A DNA stretch of 64,000 nt. It comes from a virus. The notes below the pieces were generated by a model. The model saw only the letters and a list, made by a program, of their open reading frames with translations, was not told the origin of the DNA and did not search any database. The stretch is from IMG/VR virus record IMGVR_UViG_3300045996_004119, positions 62,001 to 126,000 of that record, one strand, 5' to 3'. The position numbers and the translations under genes were made by a program. Of this stretch, positions 8,066-17,162 are shown one piece after another (positions within the stretch are counted from its first letter, which is position 1; each line of letters opens with the position of its first letter).

Positions 8066-8797
8066 ATGCCGGCGACCACGGAGATCACCCCGCTCGAGGC
8101 TGCCGAGCGCAGCGCGAGCGGGGTGAGCGATGCGCTCGACCTGGGCGCGGCCACGTCGGTCGACCTGACGCTCGACGTTACGGCCGCCGCCTCGGCGTCG
8201 CTCATCGTCTACGTGGAGACGGCCAGGTCGGAGACGTCGTCGACGTGGACGCAGGCGGGGGCCTTCTCTCGCACGACCGAGGCCGGCACACGAACGCAGG
8301 TGTTCGCCGACCTCGAGCGGTGGATCCGAGTCCGGTGGGAGATCTCCGGCACGGCCACGTTCGAGGTGGCCGGCGAGAGCGTGACCGTCTACTGCCGCCC
8401 GCGCGACATGGGGCGCGTGGTCGCGGAGCGCGGACTGTTCGCGCAGCAGGGCGAGGCCTACACCCCGGTCCAACTCGACGAATACGCCCGCGACGCGTCC
8501 GACGAGATGGACGGCTCGCTGGGGGCCATGTTCTCGCTCCCGCTCACGGCGTGGGGGCGGGACGTCCGGCGGAAGGCCGCTGAACTGGCCGTCTACTACG
8601 CCTTGTTCAACCGCGGATTCTCGCCGGACGACGAGGGCGGGAAGGGCTACCGGAAGATGCACGATGACGTGCAGGCGTGGCTCAAGGCCGTGCGCGACCA
8701 GAAGCTCGAGCTCCATGGCGTCGTCGACAGCACGCCGGAGGTCGAAGACGGCGGCGCCTACATCGTGACCGACTCGCCGAGGGGCTGGGGCCAGTGA
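8066..8797 (+). CDS. Head-tail connector with N-terminal beta-sandwich and C-terminal Mu gp36 (DUF1320)-like domain
   Basis: 243 residues in two parts. Residues ~1-110 are a beta-sandwich like the product of the gene at 7243. From ~125 the sequence fits Mu gp36/DUF1320 head-tail adaptors: VQLDEYARDASDEMDGSLG, followed by long helices with VRRKAAELAVYYALFNRG and a YRKMHDDVQAWLKAVRD helix. Adaptors of this type bind under the portal to receive the tail. The fusion of a decoration-type domain to an adaptor is unusual. Confidence 0.75.
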   Translation: MPATTEITPLEAAERSASGVSDALDLGAATSVDLTLDVTAAASASLIVYVETARSETSSTWTQAGAFSRTTEAGTRTQVFADLERWIRVRWEISGTATFEVAGESVTVYCRPRDMGRVVAERGLFAQQGEAYTPVQLDEYARDASDEMDGSLGAMFSLPLTAWGRDVRRKAAELAVYYALFNRGFSPDDEGGKGYRKMHDDVQAWLKAVRDQKLELHGVVDSTPEVEDGGAYIVTDSPRGWGQ

Positions 8798-9309
8798 GCG
8801 CGGTCTTCGAGGCGCCCACCGACCAGCTGGAAGCGCTGGCCGATCGGCTTGAAGACGTGGCCAGCGGCGGAGGCCTGAGCGACCTCTACGAGCTCCTGGC
8901 CGAAGAGGGCCGGACGCTCGTCATAGAACGGTTCGAGGCGCAGGCGGACCCGGAAGGTGTGCCGTGGGCGCCGCGCAACCCGGACTTCGGCCGAGGCTCC
9001 GGCGGGCAGATCCTTCGCGACACGGACCGCTTCCAGAACGGCTTCGTCGCAGAGCCCACGGCAGACGGATTCCGGGTCGGATCGAACTTCATCGGCGCGC
9101 GCGTGCTGACCGAAGGGGCCACCATCACGCCGAAGCGCGCGCAACGCCTCCGGGTGCCGCTCGCCGCGGGCGGGTTCGCCTTCCTCAAGAGCGTCAAGAT
9201 CCCGGGCCGCCGCGTCATTCCAGTGGGCGAGGCGGGCCCGATCTGGGGGCCGCGCCTCACCGAGGTCATCGAGGACTACGGCGCTGAGGTGCTGGGAGGC
9301 GGCGCATGA
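8794..9309 (+). CDS. Virion morphogenesis / tail completion protein, Mu gpG-like
   Basis: 171 residues from a GTG that overlaps the previous stop as GTGA. The sequence fits the phage virion morphogenesis (gpG/gpS) family: a helical start with LAEEGRTLVIERFEAQ, then DPEGVPWAPRN, ILRDTDRFQNGF and a VGSNFIGARVLTEGATITPK segment with the usual dense-packed beta region. These proteins act at the end of head or tail assembly. Gene order (after gp36-like, before sheath) agrees with Mu. Confidence 0.85.
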   Translation: MSAVFEAPTDQLEALADRLEDVASGGGLSDLYELLAEEGRTLVIERFEAQADPEGVPWAPRNPDFGRGSGGQILRDTDRFQNGFVAEPTADGFRVGSNFIGARVLTEGATITPKRAQRLRVPLAAGGFAFLKSVKIPGRRVIPVGEAGPIWGPRLTEVIEDYGAEVLGGGA

Positions 9310-9845
9310 TCCTCGATACGAGGACGCCGGAGCGCTACCCGCTCGACGACATCATGGCCCGTATCTGGGAGGACCTGGGCGTCATCCCGATCGCGCAGGC
9401 CACCAAGGGTGACGGCTCGGCCACGTGGCACAAGGGCGCTCGGTCCCTGCGCTCGAATGACCGCCGCCCGCCGAGCTACGTCTGGTTCCGCGGCGACATC
9501 GACCCAGACGCAGGGTTCAAGGGCGACTTCGGCCAGTACCAGTCTGTGCACGGGGGCGGAGAAATCGTCTTCGTTCACTCGTGGGGCGGCACGGAAGCCG
9601 CGTCGTGGGCCATGCAGCACAACCTCGTCTCGTCAGCGCGCCGCCTCCTTGGGGCCGACTGCCGATGGCGCGGGAGCCGCTGGTACGAGCCCGACGAGCA
9701 GGGGAACGGTGCCGGGTTCGTGACCACGCTCGTTTTCAGCGTGCCCGTCATCGGCACCAAGCACGCAGTCGCCGTTCCGGAAACCGTGCTCAACACCGCC
9801 TTCATCACGATCAACGGGACTGATATCCCGGCAACCGGAGCCTGA
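9306..9845 (+). CDS. Tail terminator/joining protein candidate (Mu gp37 position)
   Basis: 179 residues; the ATG overlaps the previous stop. Beta-rich with a long VSSARRLLGADCRWRGSRWY helix-turn and a C-terminal strand pair, as in tail terminators, but I cannot match a family by sequence. It sits where Mu has gp37, between gpG-like and sheath genes. Confidence 0.5.
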   Translation: MILDTRTPERYPLDDIMARIWEDLGVIPIAQATKGDGSATWHKGARSLRSNDRRPPSYVWFRGDIDPDAGFKGDFGQYQSVHGGGEIVFVHSWGGTEAASWAMQHNLVSSARRLLGADCRWRGSRWYEPDEQGNGAGFVTTLVFSVPVIGTKHAVAVPETVLNTAFITINGTDIPATGA

Positions 9846-9850
9846 CCACA

Positions 9851-10249
9851 ATGGCAGATCGAGAGACTCCCGGGGCGGTCGCCCCGGACGAGGGCGAGCG
9901 TGCGCCCGACGCTGGAGGCGTGCGCGACTTCACCGGGCGCGCGCGGCCGCCGTCAGCGACAAAGGAGACCCCGGCGAAGACCGGTATCCAGCAGGAGCCG
10001 GCGAAGGCGCCGGACGCTCCACGCAAGAGCTTCGAGGACTGGGCGAAGGCCAGCTTCGCCGTCGCCATCGACGCGCGCGGCCGCGCGTCTGGCGTGGTGA
10101 AGGGCAAGCGCATCGGCAAGGACAGCACCCGGAACGCCGCACTCGTCAACGCCGCGCGCACGCTGCACCGCGTCCCGATCGGCAAGATCGTGACCGAAGA
10201 CGAGTTCAACAAGCTGCTCGACGCCACCAAGGCGATCCAGGTGAGGTGA
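9851..10249 (+). CDS. Hypothetical protein upstream of the sheath gene
   Basis: 132 residues. The first ~55 are disordered (Pro, Glu, Ala). From ~57 there is a compact domain, FEDWAKASFAVAIDARGRAS, then a basic stretch and ALVNAARTLHRVPIGKI, ending in an acidic helix. No family recognised. Mu has the small gp38 gene here. The stop is 3 nt before the sheath start. Confidence 0.6.
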   Translation: MADRETPGAVAPDEGERAPDAGGVRDFTGRARPPSATKETPAKTGIQQEPAKAPDAPRKSFEDWAKASFAVAIDARGRASGVVKGKRIGKDSTRNAALVNAARTLHRVPIGKIVTEDEFNKLLDATKAIQVR

Positions 10250-10252
10250 CCA

Positions 10253-12010
10253 ATGCCCCTCGGTGACGTACGCACGGAGATCCTGGACGGGGCGCTGGGC
10301 CTCTCGCAGCAGGATTTCTCCGCGATCTCGGCGAAGGTGGGGATGTCCTCCAGCGGGGACTTCAACACCATCAGGCTCTACAGCCGGCCGCGAGACGTGA
10401 AGTCTCGGCTGGGCACCGGCCCACTCGTGGAGTCGGGCGCTTTCCACATCGCGCGTTCGAGCCGCGGCACCTACCTCTGCCGCGTCGACGGCAGCGTGGC
10501 TGGCACGACGAGCGCGGTCACGAAGAGCCGGGCGGAATCCCCCACCATCGTGCTCAGCGGCGCGCCGCTGGACACGTACCAGGGGAGCATTCGCTTCACG
10601 CAGGCTGGCACCGTCGGCAGCGGCACTGGCACCGGCGCGTTCGCATATTCGGTGGACGGCCTCGACTCGGAGAGCCCGGAGATCGCCATGCCGGCCGGGT
10701 CGGTGGACACCGCCACGGTGACCGGCTCCGTGGACATGACCACCGCCGGGCTCTACGGAGGCGGCGGGACCCTGAATGGCACGGGCTTCTCCGTGAACGG
10801 CGATCAGGTGACCTTCTCCTCGCCGGCGAACGCCGCGGCCGTGGTGACCGCCATCAACACGGCGGCCGGCGAGACGATCGCGAGCATCGACGACGACGAT
10901 CACCTCGTGTTCACGAGCGGATCGGAGATCGTCCTGGCCGCTGGTTCGCCAAGCGGCGCTCTCGCGCTGCTCGGCCTGACCGCTGGCACGACGCCGACGG
11001 TGGCCGGAGCGGCCACCTACCCACTCGGGGACACCGGGCTCACGGTGACGTTCCCGCAGGGCAGCTACGCGGTGGACGACACCTACACTTTCACCACGGC
11101 CGAGCCGAGCTACACGCTCTCGGACCTCCAGGACGCACTCGACGTGTTCATCGCAAACCACCAAATCCAGTGGTTCTGCCTGCACGTCGTCGGGGCGCCC
11201 ACGAGCGAGGCGAACGCGCGCGCGATGGCTGACTTGCTCGACACGTACGCCGCCGACTTCGAGGCGGTGCACCGCTTCATGTTCTTCGTGATGGAGACCG
11301 CAGAGGATAGCGACCCCGACATGCTGGAGGAGGAATTCGCCGACTTCGAGTCCACCCGCGTCGCGGTCGGGTTCCGGCACTGTGAGCTCACCAGCGAGGC
11401 CACACGCGACCAACTCAAGCGTGTCTTCACCCGCCCCGTGACGTGGCCGATCGTGGCGCGTTGGGCCGCGGTGCCGATCAGCGAGAAGGGCGCATGGGTC
11501 GGGCGCGGCTCGCTGCCAGGCGTCGTGTCCGTCGACCAGGAGACGCTCGACGCTGCCGAGCAGATGAGCGACGCTCGCTTCCTCGCCCTCAGGGAGGTCA
11601 TCGGCAAGGACGGCTACTACCTGGCCGACGACATGACGATGGCTCCGGTCGGCTCCGACTTCAGCCTCGTCCCGTACCGCAGGATCATGGACGTTGCGTG
11701 CCGCGTCTCGCGACAGAAGCTACTCAACTACCTGCACGCGCGCATCCTGGTCCACGAGGACACGGGCTACATCGTCGAGTCCGTCGCGAAGGCGATCGAG
11801 GATGACGTAAACGTGGCGCTCGAGGCGGAGCTCGTGAACCCGCGCCCGCAGCAGCACGCGACGTCGGCGCGGATGGTGCTGACGCGCGACAACGACATCC
11901 TGAGCACGCAGGAGTTGCTCGCGGAGACGCGCATCGTTCCGCCCGGGTACGCGAAGGACATCGTGCACACCATCGGCTTCATCAACCCGACCGTGACTAC
12001 GGCGGTCTGA
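10253..12010 (+). CDS. Contractile tail sheath protein (DUF2586 / Mu gpL-like) with an inserted domain
   Basis: 585 residues. The C-terminal ~250 residues fit phage sheath proteins: TRPVTWPIVARWAAVPISEK, GYYLADDMTMAPVGSDFS, the RRIMDVACRVSRQKLLNYL helix and a final strand ending before the stop. The sheath surrounds the tube and contracts to drive it through the cell envelope. Residues ~150-265 look like an insertion; within it TAINTAAGETIASIDDDDH followed by LVFTS resembles the flagellin IN motif of hook proteins. It is adjacent to the tube gene, as in Mu. Confidence 0.9.
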   Translation: MPLGDVRTEILDGALGLSQQDFSAISAKVGMSSSGDFNTIRLYSRPRDVKSRLGTGPLVESGAFHIARSSRGTYLCRVDGSVAGTTSAVTKSRAESPTIVLSGAPLDTYQGSIRFTQAGTVGSGTGTGAFAYSVDGLDSESPEIAMPAGSVDTATVTGSVDMTTAGLYGGGGTLNGTGFSVNGDQVTFSSPANAAAVVTAINTAAGETIASIDDDDHLVFTSGSEIVLAAGSPSGALALLGLTAGTTPTVAGAATYPLGDTGLTVTFPQGSYAVDDTYTFTTAEPSYTLSDLQDALDVFIANHQIQWFCLHVVGAPTSEANARAMADLLDTYAADFEAVHRFMFFVMETAEDSDPDMLEEEFADFESTRVAVGFRHCELTSEATRDQLKRVFTRPVTWPIVARWAAVPISEKGAWVGRGSLPGVVSVDQETLDAAEQMSDARFLALREVIGKDGYYLADDMTMAPVGSDFSLVPYRRIMDVACRVSRQKLLNYLHARILVHEDTGYIVESVAKAIEDDVNVALEAELVNPRPQQHATSARMVLTRDNDILSTQELLAETRIVPPGYAKDIVHTIGFINPTVTTAV

Positions 12011-12017
12011 GGGCACC

Positions 12018-12488
12018 ATGTCAGAGCTCGAATACCCGACGATCAACGGGCACGCCGCGTCGTGGGCCAGCATCGGCCTCCAGCTCAGCGGTGCCAACAT
12101 GAACGGCTCCCAGGCGCTGCGCGGCTTCAGGGCGATCAACTACAAGACCACGGTGGAGCGCACCCCGGTTTACGGCGCGGGCCGCGAGATCATCGCCTAC
12201 ACCGAGGGCACCGTGGCCCACGAGGCCAGCGTGACGTGGATCTACGAGACCTACGACCACCTGGTACAGACGCTCGGCGAGGGCTTCATGGACAAGGGGC
12301 TCGTGCTCTCCGTGTCCTTCAAGCTCGGCACCAACGTGGTCAGGAACGTGCAGATCACGGCGAAGGGGATGAAGGAATCCGGCGGCGACTTCTCGCAGGG
12401 GACCGATGGCCTCGAGATCCCAAGCCCGCTCGATGTCCTGCGCATCCTCTACGACGGCAAGAACCCCACTACCACGACCGTACTCTGA
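12018..12488 (+). CDS. Tail tube protein
   Basis: 156 residues, 7 nt after the sheath gene. Beta-rich with INYKTTVERTPVYGAGREII and TVAHEASVTWIYETYDHL, typical of contractile-tail tube proteins (Mu gpM, P2 FII type). It polymerises into the inner tube around the tape measure. Sheath then tube then chaperone then tape measure is the standard order. Confidence 0.85.
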   Translation: MSELEYPTINGHAASWASIGLQLSGANMNGSQALRGFRAINYKTTVERTPVYGAGREIIAYTEGTVAHEASVTWIYETYDHLVQTLGEGFMDKGLVLSVSFKLGTNVVRNVQITAKGMKESGGDFSQGTDGLEIPSPLDVLRILYDGKNPTTTTVL

Positions 12489-12503
12489 GGCAGAAGAGCG
12501 AAC

Positions 12504-12833
12504 ATGGCTGAGATCGAATTCAAGCTGACTGACGAGCAGAAGAAGAAGAAGGCGGAGCTCGAGGCGAAGCACGGCGTCGAGTGCTACCTGATCCGCGGCG
12601 CCGGCGTGGACGCCTGGTACAAAGAGCCGACGATCGGGGACGTCGAACTCTTCATGACCGACAACGGGGATCCGAAGAGTCGGGGCCGCGCGCTGATCGA
12701 CCTCCTGCGGCGCAACCTGGCGGATGGCACCACCGAGACGGTGTTCGGGAAGCGCGCTGGCGCCATCGTCTCGCATGCGGGTAAGTACGCCGACGTGGTC
12801 GGCATCTCGACAGACGCCATCCTGGGAAAATAA
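12504..12833 (+). CDS. Tail assembly chaperone, zero-frame product
   Basis: 109 residues, helical and charged, between tube and tape measure genes as in nearly all long-tailed phages. A strong site (GGCAGAAGAG) lies before the ATG. The gene ends in GGGAAAA-TAA, a canonical slippery heptamer placed exactly at the stop codon, so a longer -1 product is also expected. Chaperones of this kind bind the tape measure and recruit tube subunits. Confidence 0.8.
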   Translation: MAEIEFKLTDEQKKKKAELEAKHGVECYLIRGAGVDAWYKEPTIGDVELFMTDNGDPKSRGRALIDLLRRNLADGTTETVFGKRAGAIVSHAGKYADVVGISTDAILGK

Positions 12834-13009
12834 AGCGCGCACGCGCCGGCGCGAAGAAGACGCCGTATCTCGCAGCGCGGCAGCTGCTCGCGGCGCGCGG
12901 CGTGGACCCGTCCGTCATGGCGCTCGCTGGAGCCTGGGACGAGGTGGAGCACCGCCGCAAGGTCGACGCCCTCATCGAGGGTATCTGCTCGGCCGGGAAG
13001 AAGAAGTAG
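12504..13009 (+). CDS. Tail assembly chaperone, -1 frameshift extension product
   Basis: Slipping back by one base at GGGAAAA (12824-12830; zero-frame codons GGA AAA) continues as ATA AAG CGC and stays open to TAG at 13007-13009, directly before the tape measure ATG. The extension is 59 residues and gives 168 in total. It has sensible composition, with an amphipathic stretch (VMALAGAWDEVEHRRKVDAL) and a Lys tail. The downstream GCGCGC-N8-GCGCG sequence could form a stimulatory stem. This matches the G/GT logic of lambda and the frameshift known for Mu-like phages. Confidence 0.8.
12824..12830 (+). promoter_or_regulatory. -1 ribosomal frameshift slippery heptamer GGGAAAA
   Basis: The heptamer is in the right phase (G GGA AAA) and immediately precedes the zero-frame stop TAA (12831-12833). 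The -1 frame is open until the base before the tape measure start. Confidence 0.8.
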
Positions 13010-15346
13010 ATGGCGAACGTCGTCGAGTGGCAGCTGAAGGTCAGCCAGGCCGGCGCGAATCAGGCGGCCCAGGCGATCGACAAGATCGCTGCGGCGGCCG
13101 GCGGCGCCGTTGGTGATGTGGGCAAGCTCGGCGACGCCACGGAGAGGGCAGCCGACGCTGCCATCAAGGCCGCGGGCGCCTACCGCGATGCCGGCGGGCG
13201 ACTGCGCGAGGCCAACGGCAGGTTCGTCAAGGGCGGCGTCGAGGGCCTGTTGGCGGCGCAGGCAGCGGCCGCGAAGCTCGCTGATACGGTCGATGGCGCT
13301 CAGCGAGTAGGCCCGGTGCTCGGTGATGGCGACATCCCGAAGCCGGCCATGGTCCGCAGCCTGTCGAGCGAATTCGACAAGTTGCAAGCGTCCCTTGGCG
13401 GCGCGAACGCGAACGCGGTCCTGTGGGCGCAGTCGATCAAGCGCGGCGCCGACAACCTGAAGGCGATCCGCGCTGCGTCGCGCGCGTCGGCTGGAGCGAC
13501 CGACGCGGAGAAGATGATCGGCGGCGCCACACCCGCGCACCTGAAGCAGGCGCAGGACCTGTCGCTCACTCAGCGTGCGGTCCGGCGCGTTCTGCAGGAA
13601 CTGAACGCCTCGACCGGGGGCGCAGCGTTCCGCGGCATCGCGCGGGTGTCGGACGGGTTCGACAAGCTGAGGCCCGCGATGGGGCTTGTGCGCGACGTCG
13701 GCAGCGACCTCGCACCCGTGTTCGGCAAGATCGGCGGCGCTGCGAGTTCGGTCCTGGGTATCCTGGGGCCGCTGACGGCTGCGGCGCTAGCCGCCGGTGG
13801 GGCCTTCGCCGCCATGACCGCCGGCGCTGCGTTTGGAGGCGCCAAGCTCGTCTCCTCCGTCGTAAAGGCTCAGGCTCAGCGCGAAGACCTCACGCGAGGC
13901 CTCTCGATTCAGCTGAAGTCGTCTGCTGCCGGCTGGGACACCCTCCAGAGAGCGGCTCGCACTGCCGACATGATTGGCGAGTCCAGGGTCGAGACCGCGG
14001 GGCAGTTCAACGACCTGCTCGCCAAGGGGTTCACGGTAGACCGCGTCGACGAACTCGTCAGGCGCATGGCCGACATGAAGGTCGTGGACCCGAAGGCCGA
14101 CATGGCCGGTATCACCCGCGCTATTGGGCAGATCGCTGGCACGGGCCGCCTCCAGGGCGATGAGCTGAACCAGCTGGCAGAGAACGGGCTGGAGACGGGC
14201 GCCGTCTACGACGCGCTGGCGAAGCGCCTCGGCAAGACGCGCGCGGAGATCATCAAGCTCAAGGAGGCCGGCAAGATCGATAGCGACACGGCAATCCAAG
14301 GCATCATGGATGCCATCGCCACCCAAACCGGTGGCAAGGCGGCCGGCGTCGTGGCGGGCGAAGCGTCAAAGGGTCTTTCGGGCACGATGAAGCGCCTGGA
14401 GAACTTCTGGGAGAACCTGACGTTCTCCATGGACGCGCGCGAAGGACTTGGCGCAGTGCGCACGTCCTTGGGTGCGATCAACGACCTGCTCGACCTCAAC
14501 ACCGAAAGCGGTGCGAAGTTCGCCACGGCCATCGAAGGGACGTTCAACGCTCTCGCCGCTGGGTTCGTCGAAGGGTTCGGCGGCAAGGCCGCAGATGGCC
14601 CGGAAGCGCTCCGACAGAACATCCAGAAGGTGCTGGACGGCATCATCGCCGCGAAGCCCGATATCAAGGAATTCGCCGCGGCACTCGGTAAGGCGGCGGA
14701 CGCCGGCGTGAGGCTCGCTGGTGCCTTTGGCGAGTCAGGCGCCATCGGCAAGGCGTTCAAGGTGATGGGGGTCGGCGTCAACGCAGGGCTCCTCGCCGGA
14801 GAGACCGTCTCGAACCAGGCGACGACGATTGGTAACGTCGGGAGGGTGCTTGAGGGCAAGCCCCCCGAGGCTCTAGCCTCCGAGCAGCGGTCGGCGTACA
14901 CGCCAGTCGGGGCGGCCATTGTGGACGGCATCGTCACTGGGATCTTCGGCAACTCATATCAGCTCCTCCAGGCGATGACGAGCCTGACGAACATCGGGAT
15001 CGACGCGTTCACCACGCAAAACAAGATCCATTCGCCGTCCAAGCTGTACGAGGAACTTGGCGGCTACCTGCCGATGGGGTTGGAGCGCGGCATCGTCGCG
15101 AACAGCAACGGCATCTTCGACGCAATGCTCGCCGCACCAGACCTTCAGCCGCCGGACCTCGGCGCCATCACCGGCGGAGCCGCGGCTGCGATCGGGCTCG
15201 TCGGCGGGCGCGGCGCCATCTCTGTCGGCGACATCTACGTGGACGCGCGCGGCGCTCAGGAGCCGGAGCGGGTCGCGGAGCTCGTGCGTGAGGAGTTGCT
15301 CAGGACCATGGAGAGCATGGGCCTGGCCACGGGAGCGGCAGCCTGA
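13010..15346 (+). CDS. Tail tape measure protein
   Basis: 778 residues, the longest tail gene, Ala/Gly-rich and helical. Residues ~300-430 fit the tape-measure N-terminal domain (QFNDLLAKGFTVDRVDELVR, then RLQGDELNQLAENG and TRAEIIKLKEAGKIDSDTAI). Near residue 673 is the common C-terminal signature IHSPSKLYEELGGYLPMGLE. A hydrophobic Ala/Gly segment (~240-265) could insert in the membrane during DNA entry. At the usual ~1.5 angstrom per residue, the tail would be about 117 nm long; this is an estimate from length only. Confidence 0.92.
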   Translation: MANVVEWQLKVSQAGANQAAQAIDKIAAAAGGAVGDVGKLGDATERAADAAIKAAGAYRDAGGRLREANGRFVKGGVEGLLAAQAAAAKLADTVDGAQRVGPVLGDGDIPKPAMVRSLSSEFDKLQASLGGANANAVLWAQSIKRGADNLKAIRAASRASAGATDAEKMIGGATPAHLKQAQDLSLTQRAVRRVLQELNASTGGAAFRGIARVSDGFDKLRPAMGLVRDVGSDLAPVFGKIGGAASSVLGILGPLTAAALAAGGAFAAMTAGAAFGGAKLVSSVVKAQAQREDLTRGLSIQLKSSAAGWDTLQRAARTADMIGESRVETAGQFNDLLAKGFTVDRVDELVRRMADMKVVDPKADMAGITRAIGQIAGTGRLQGDELNQLAENGLETGAVYDALAKRLGKTRAEIIKLKEAGKIDSDTAIQGIMDAIATQTGGKAAGVVAGEASKGLSGTMKRLENFWENLTFSMDAREGLGAVRTSLGAINDLLDLNTESGAKFATAIEGTFNALAAGFVEGFGGKAADGPEALRQNIQKVLDGIIAAKPDIKEFAAALGKAADAGVRLAGAFGESGAIGKAFKVMGVGVNAGLLAGETVSNQATTIGNVGRVLEGKPPEALASEQRSAYTPVGAAIVDGIVTGIFGNSYQLLQAMTSLTNIGIDAFTTQNKIHSPSKLYEELGGYLPMGLERGIVANSNGIFDAMLAAPDLQPPDLGAITGGAAAAIGLVGGRGAISVGDIYVDARGAQEPERVAELVREELLRTMESMGLATGAAA

Positions 15347-15948
15347 TGGCGACCATCCCTTGGCCGGAGACCCAGCCTGGCGCCTGGGACGTGCTGTTCC
15401 TTGCGGGGCGCGTGTTCCCTGGTCTCGCCAAGATCAAGGTGAAGGGCGGCCAGAAAATCGACCGCAAAGACGCGCCGGGCTCCGACGGGGAGACGACGGT
15501 GCAGCAGGGCGAGAAGGCGAAGGACGTCGACATCGTCCACCGGATGTGGACGCAGAAGCAGTGGGACGAGTTCGAGTCGTGCTTCCTGCTCATCGAGCCC
15601 ATCAGCGAGAAGCGGCGCCCGGTCGACATCGTGACCAGCCAGACGGCGTTCAGGCTGATCACCTCGGTTATCGTCGAGGAGATCGATGGCCCCGAATGGG
15701 CGGAGGACAAGCGGTGGATGGAGTTCCGGTACAAGTGCATCGAGCACAAGCCGCCTCCGCCGAAGAACACGACTAAAAAGAACGTGGCTTCGCTCTCGAC
15801 GCCGAACGCTGGGAACATGAACGACCGCATCGACCTTGGTTCGGGCGGCGGAAGGATCGGCATTTACGACGCGGCGCAGGCGAGCGTGACGACGGCGGTC
15901 TATCGCTCGATGCTCGGCTTCCCGCGCTCCGGCCTGCCGAGCGGCTGA
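15346..15948 (+). CDS. Tail/baseplate protein between tape measure and hub
   Basis: 200 residues; the ATG overlaps the tape measure stop. An N-terminal beta domain (FLAGRVFPGLAKIKVKGGQK, MWTQKQWDEFESCFLLIEP) is followed by a Pro/Lys hinge and a Gly-rich tail. Position suggests an adaptor joining tube to hub (the place of Mu gpN), but I do not see clear DNA-circulation or LysM features. Confidence 0.6.
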   Translation: MATIPWPETQPGAWDVLFLAGRVFPGLAKIKVKGGQKIDRKDAPGSDGETTVQQGEKAKDVDIVHRMWTQKQWDEFESCFLLIEPISEKRRPVDIVTSQTAFRLITSVIVEEIDGPEWAEDKRWMEFRYKCIEHKPPPPKNTTKKNVASLSTPNAGNMNDRIDLGSGGGRIGIYDAAQASVTTAVYRSMLGFPRSGLPSG

Positions 15949-17159
15949 TGCTCGTCTCCTGCAACGGTATCCGCGTCAACAGCGGCGAGATCGTGATGCC
16001 CCGCGTGGGCACGTGGATCGCCGACATGGCGATCGACGGCGCGCCTCCCACGGGCGCATGCACGATCAGCGTGAACGACGGCGCGGTCGTGTTCCGCGGG
16101 ACCGTGGTGCGCCCGAGTTCGTTCCGTGAGCGGCATTCGGTCCTCGTGGTCGGCGGCGCCGGCGGGCTCTCGAGCTACATCCCGCACACCCACCACCGCG
16201 CGGTGCCCGTGGAGACGCCGGTCAAGGCCATCCTCTCCGCCGCTGGAGAGACGCTCTCGTCGACGTCCGACGCGGCCACGTTGCGCAAGCGCCTGGACGC
16301 TTGGAGCCGCAGGGCAGGCACGGCCGGCGACGCGCTGACGACCCTGCTCGACGACGTGGGGGCCGCATGGCGCGTCCTGGACGACGGCACGGTCTGGGTC
16401 GGGGCCGAGACGTGGCCGGCGGTCACGGTGGCCATGCAGGTCACTGGCGACGGCGGCTCGATGGACTCCGCCGAGGTTGCCACCGATCTGCCAGTGCTCC
16501 GGCCGGGGACGACCGTGGGCGGCCGCAAGGTCTCCACCGTCATCCACCGCTTCGACCCGTCGCGGGTCCGCACCAGGTTGCTCTACGAGCGCGGGACCAT
16601 GGACCGCCTCCGCGGGGCCTTCTTCGGCCTCGCGCGACAGGCGCTCGCCGCGGTCGACTACCACCCGTCCTACGCGGCCACGGTCGTCCAGCAGCAGGGC
16701 AACGGGGATCTCGTGGTCCGGGTCGACGACGAGCGCTTCCAGCGCGGGTCGGACGGCACGGGCATCGCCGGGGTCAAAGCGTGGCCCGGCGTGCCCGGGA
16801 TCAGCTACCTCGTGCGGCGCGGCACCCGCGTGCTCGTGGGCTTCCTCGACGGGCGCGGCGAGGTGCCGATCGTGACCGGCTGGCGCAGCGAGACACCGGA
16901 GCGGGTCACGCTCGAGGCCGACCGGATCAACCTCGGTGAGAACGCAACGCGCGGCGTGGCCCGGCTCAACGACACGGCGAACGCTGGCGCGATCTCCGCG
17001 ACGCAGGTTGCGACCAACGTTGTCGCCATCACCTACGCCCCGCCGAGCGGTGCCCCGGTGGTCATCACCCTGGGCGCGCCCGGCCTGACCGTGACGCCGG
17101 CGAACGGCGCCATGACGGCCGTTATCAACTCCTCATCTTCCAAGGCCTTCGCGGAGTAG
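15948..17159 (+). CDS. Baseplate hub-spike fusion (gpP/gp27-like plus gp45/gpV-like)
   Basis: 403 residues. The first ~230 are a hub-type beta protein of the Mu gp44/phage protein D kind. From ~240 (YHPSYAATVVQQQGNGDLVV) the sequence looks like the OB-fold of gpV/gp45 spike proteins, with VRRGTRVLVGFLDGRGEVPI as the closing strands. It ends in an Asn/Thr/Ser-rich beta tail that may form a short spike. Mu and P2 encode hub and spike separately, so this is a compact fusion. The trimeric spike would pierce the outer membrane. Confidence 0.7.
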   Translation: MLVSCNGIRVNSGEIVMPRVGTWIADMAIDGAPPTGACTISVNDGAVVFRGTVVRPSSFRERHSVLVVGGAGGLSSYIPHTHHRAVPVETPVKAILSAAGETLSSTSDAATLRKRLDAWSRRAGTAGDALTTLLDDVGAAWRVLDDGTVWVGAETWPAVTVAMQVTGDGGSMDSAEVATDLPVLRPGTTVGGRKVSTVIHRFDPSRVRTRLLYERGTMDRLRGAFFGLARQALAAVDYHPSYAATVVQQQGNGDLVVRVDDERFQRGSDGTGIAGVKAWPGVPGISYLVRRGTRVLVGFLDGRGEVPIVTGWRSETPERVTLEADRINLGENATRGVARLNDTANAGAISATQVATNVVAITYAPPSGAPVVITLGAPGLTVTPANGAMTAVINSSSSKAFAE

Positions 17160-17162
17160 AGC

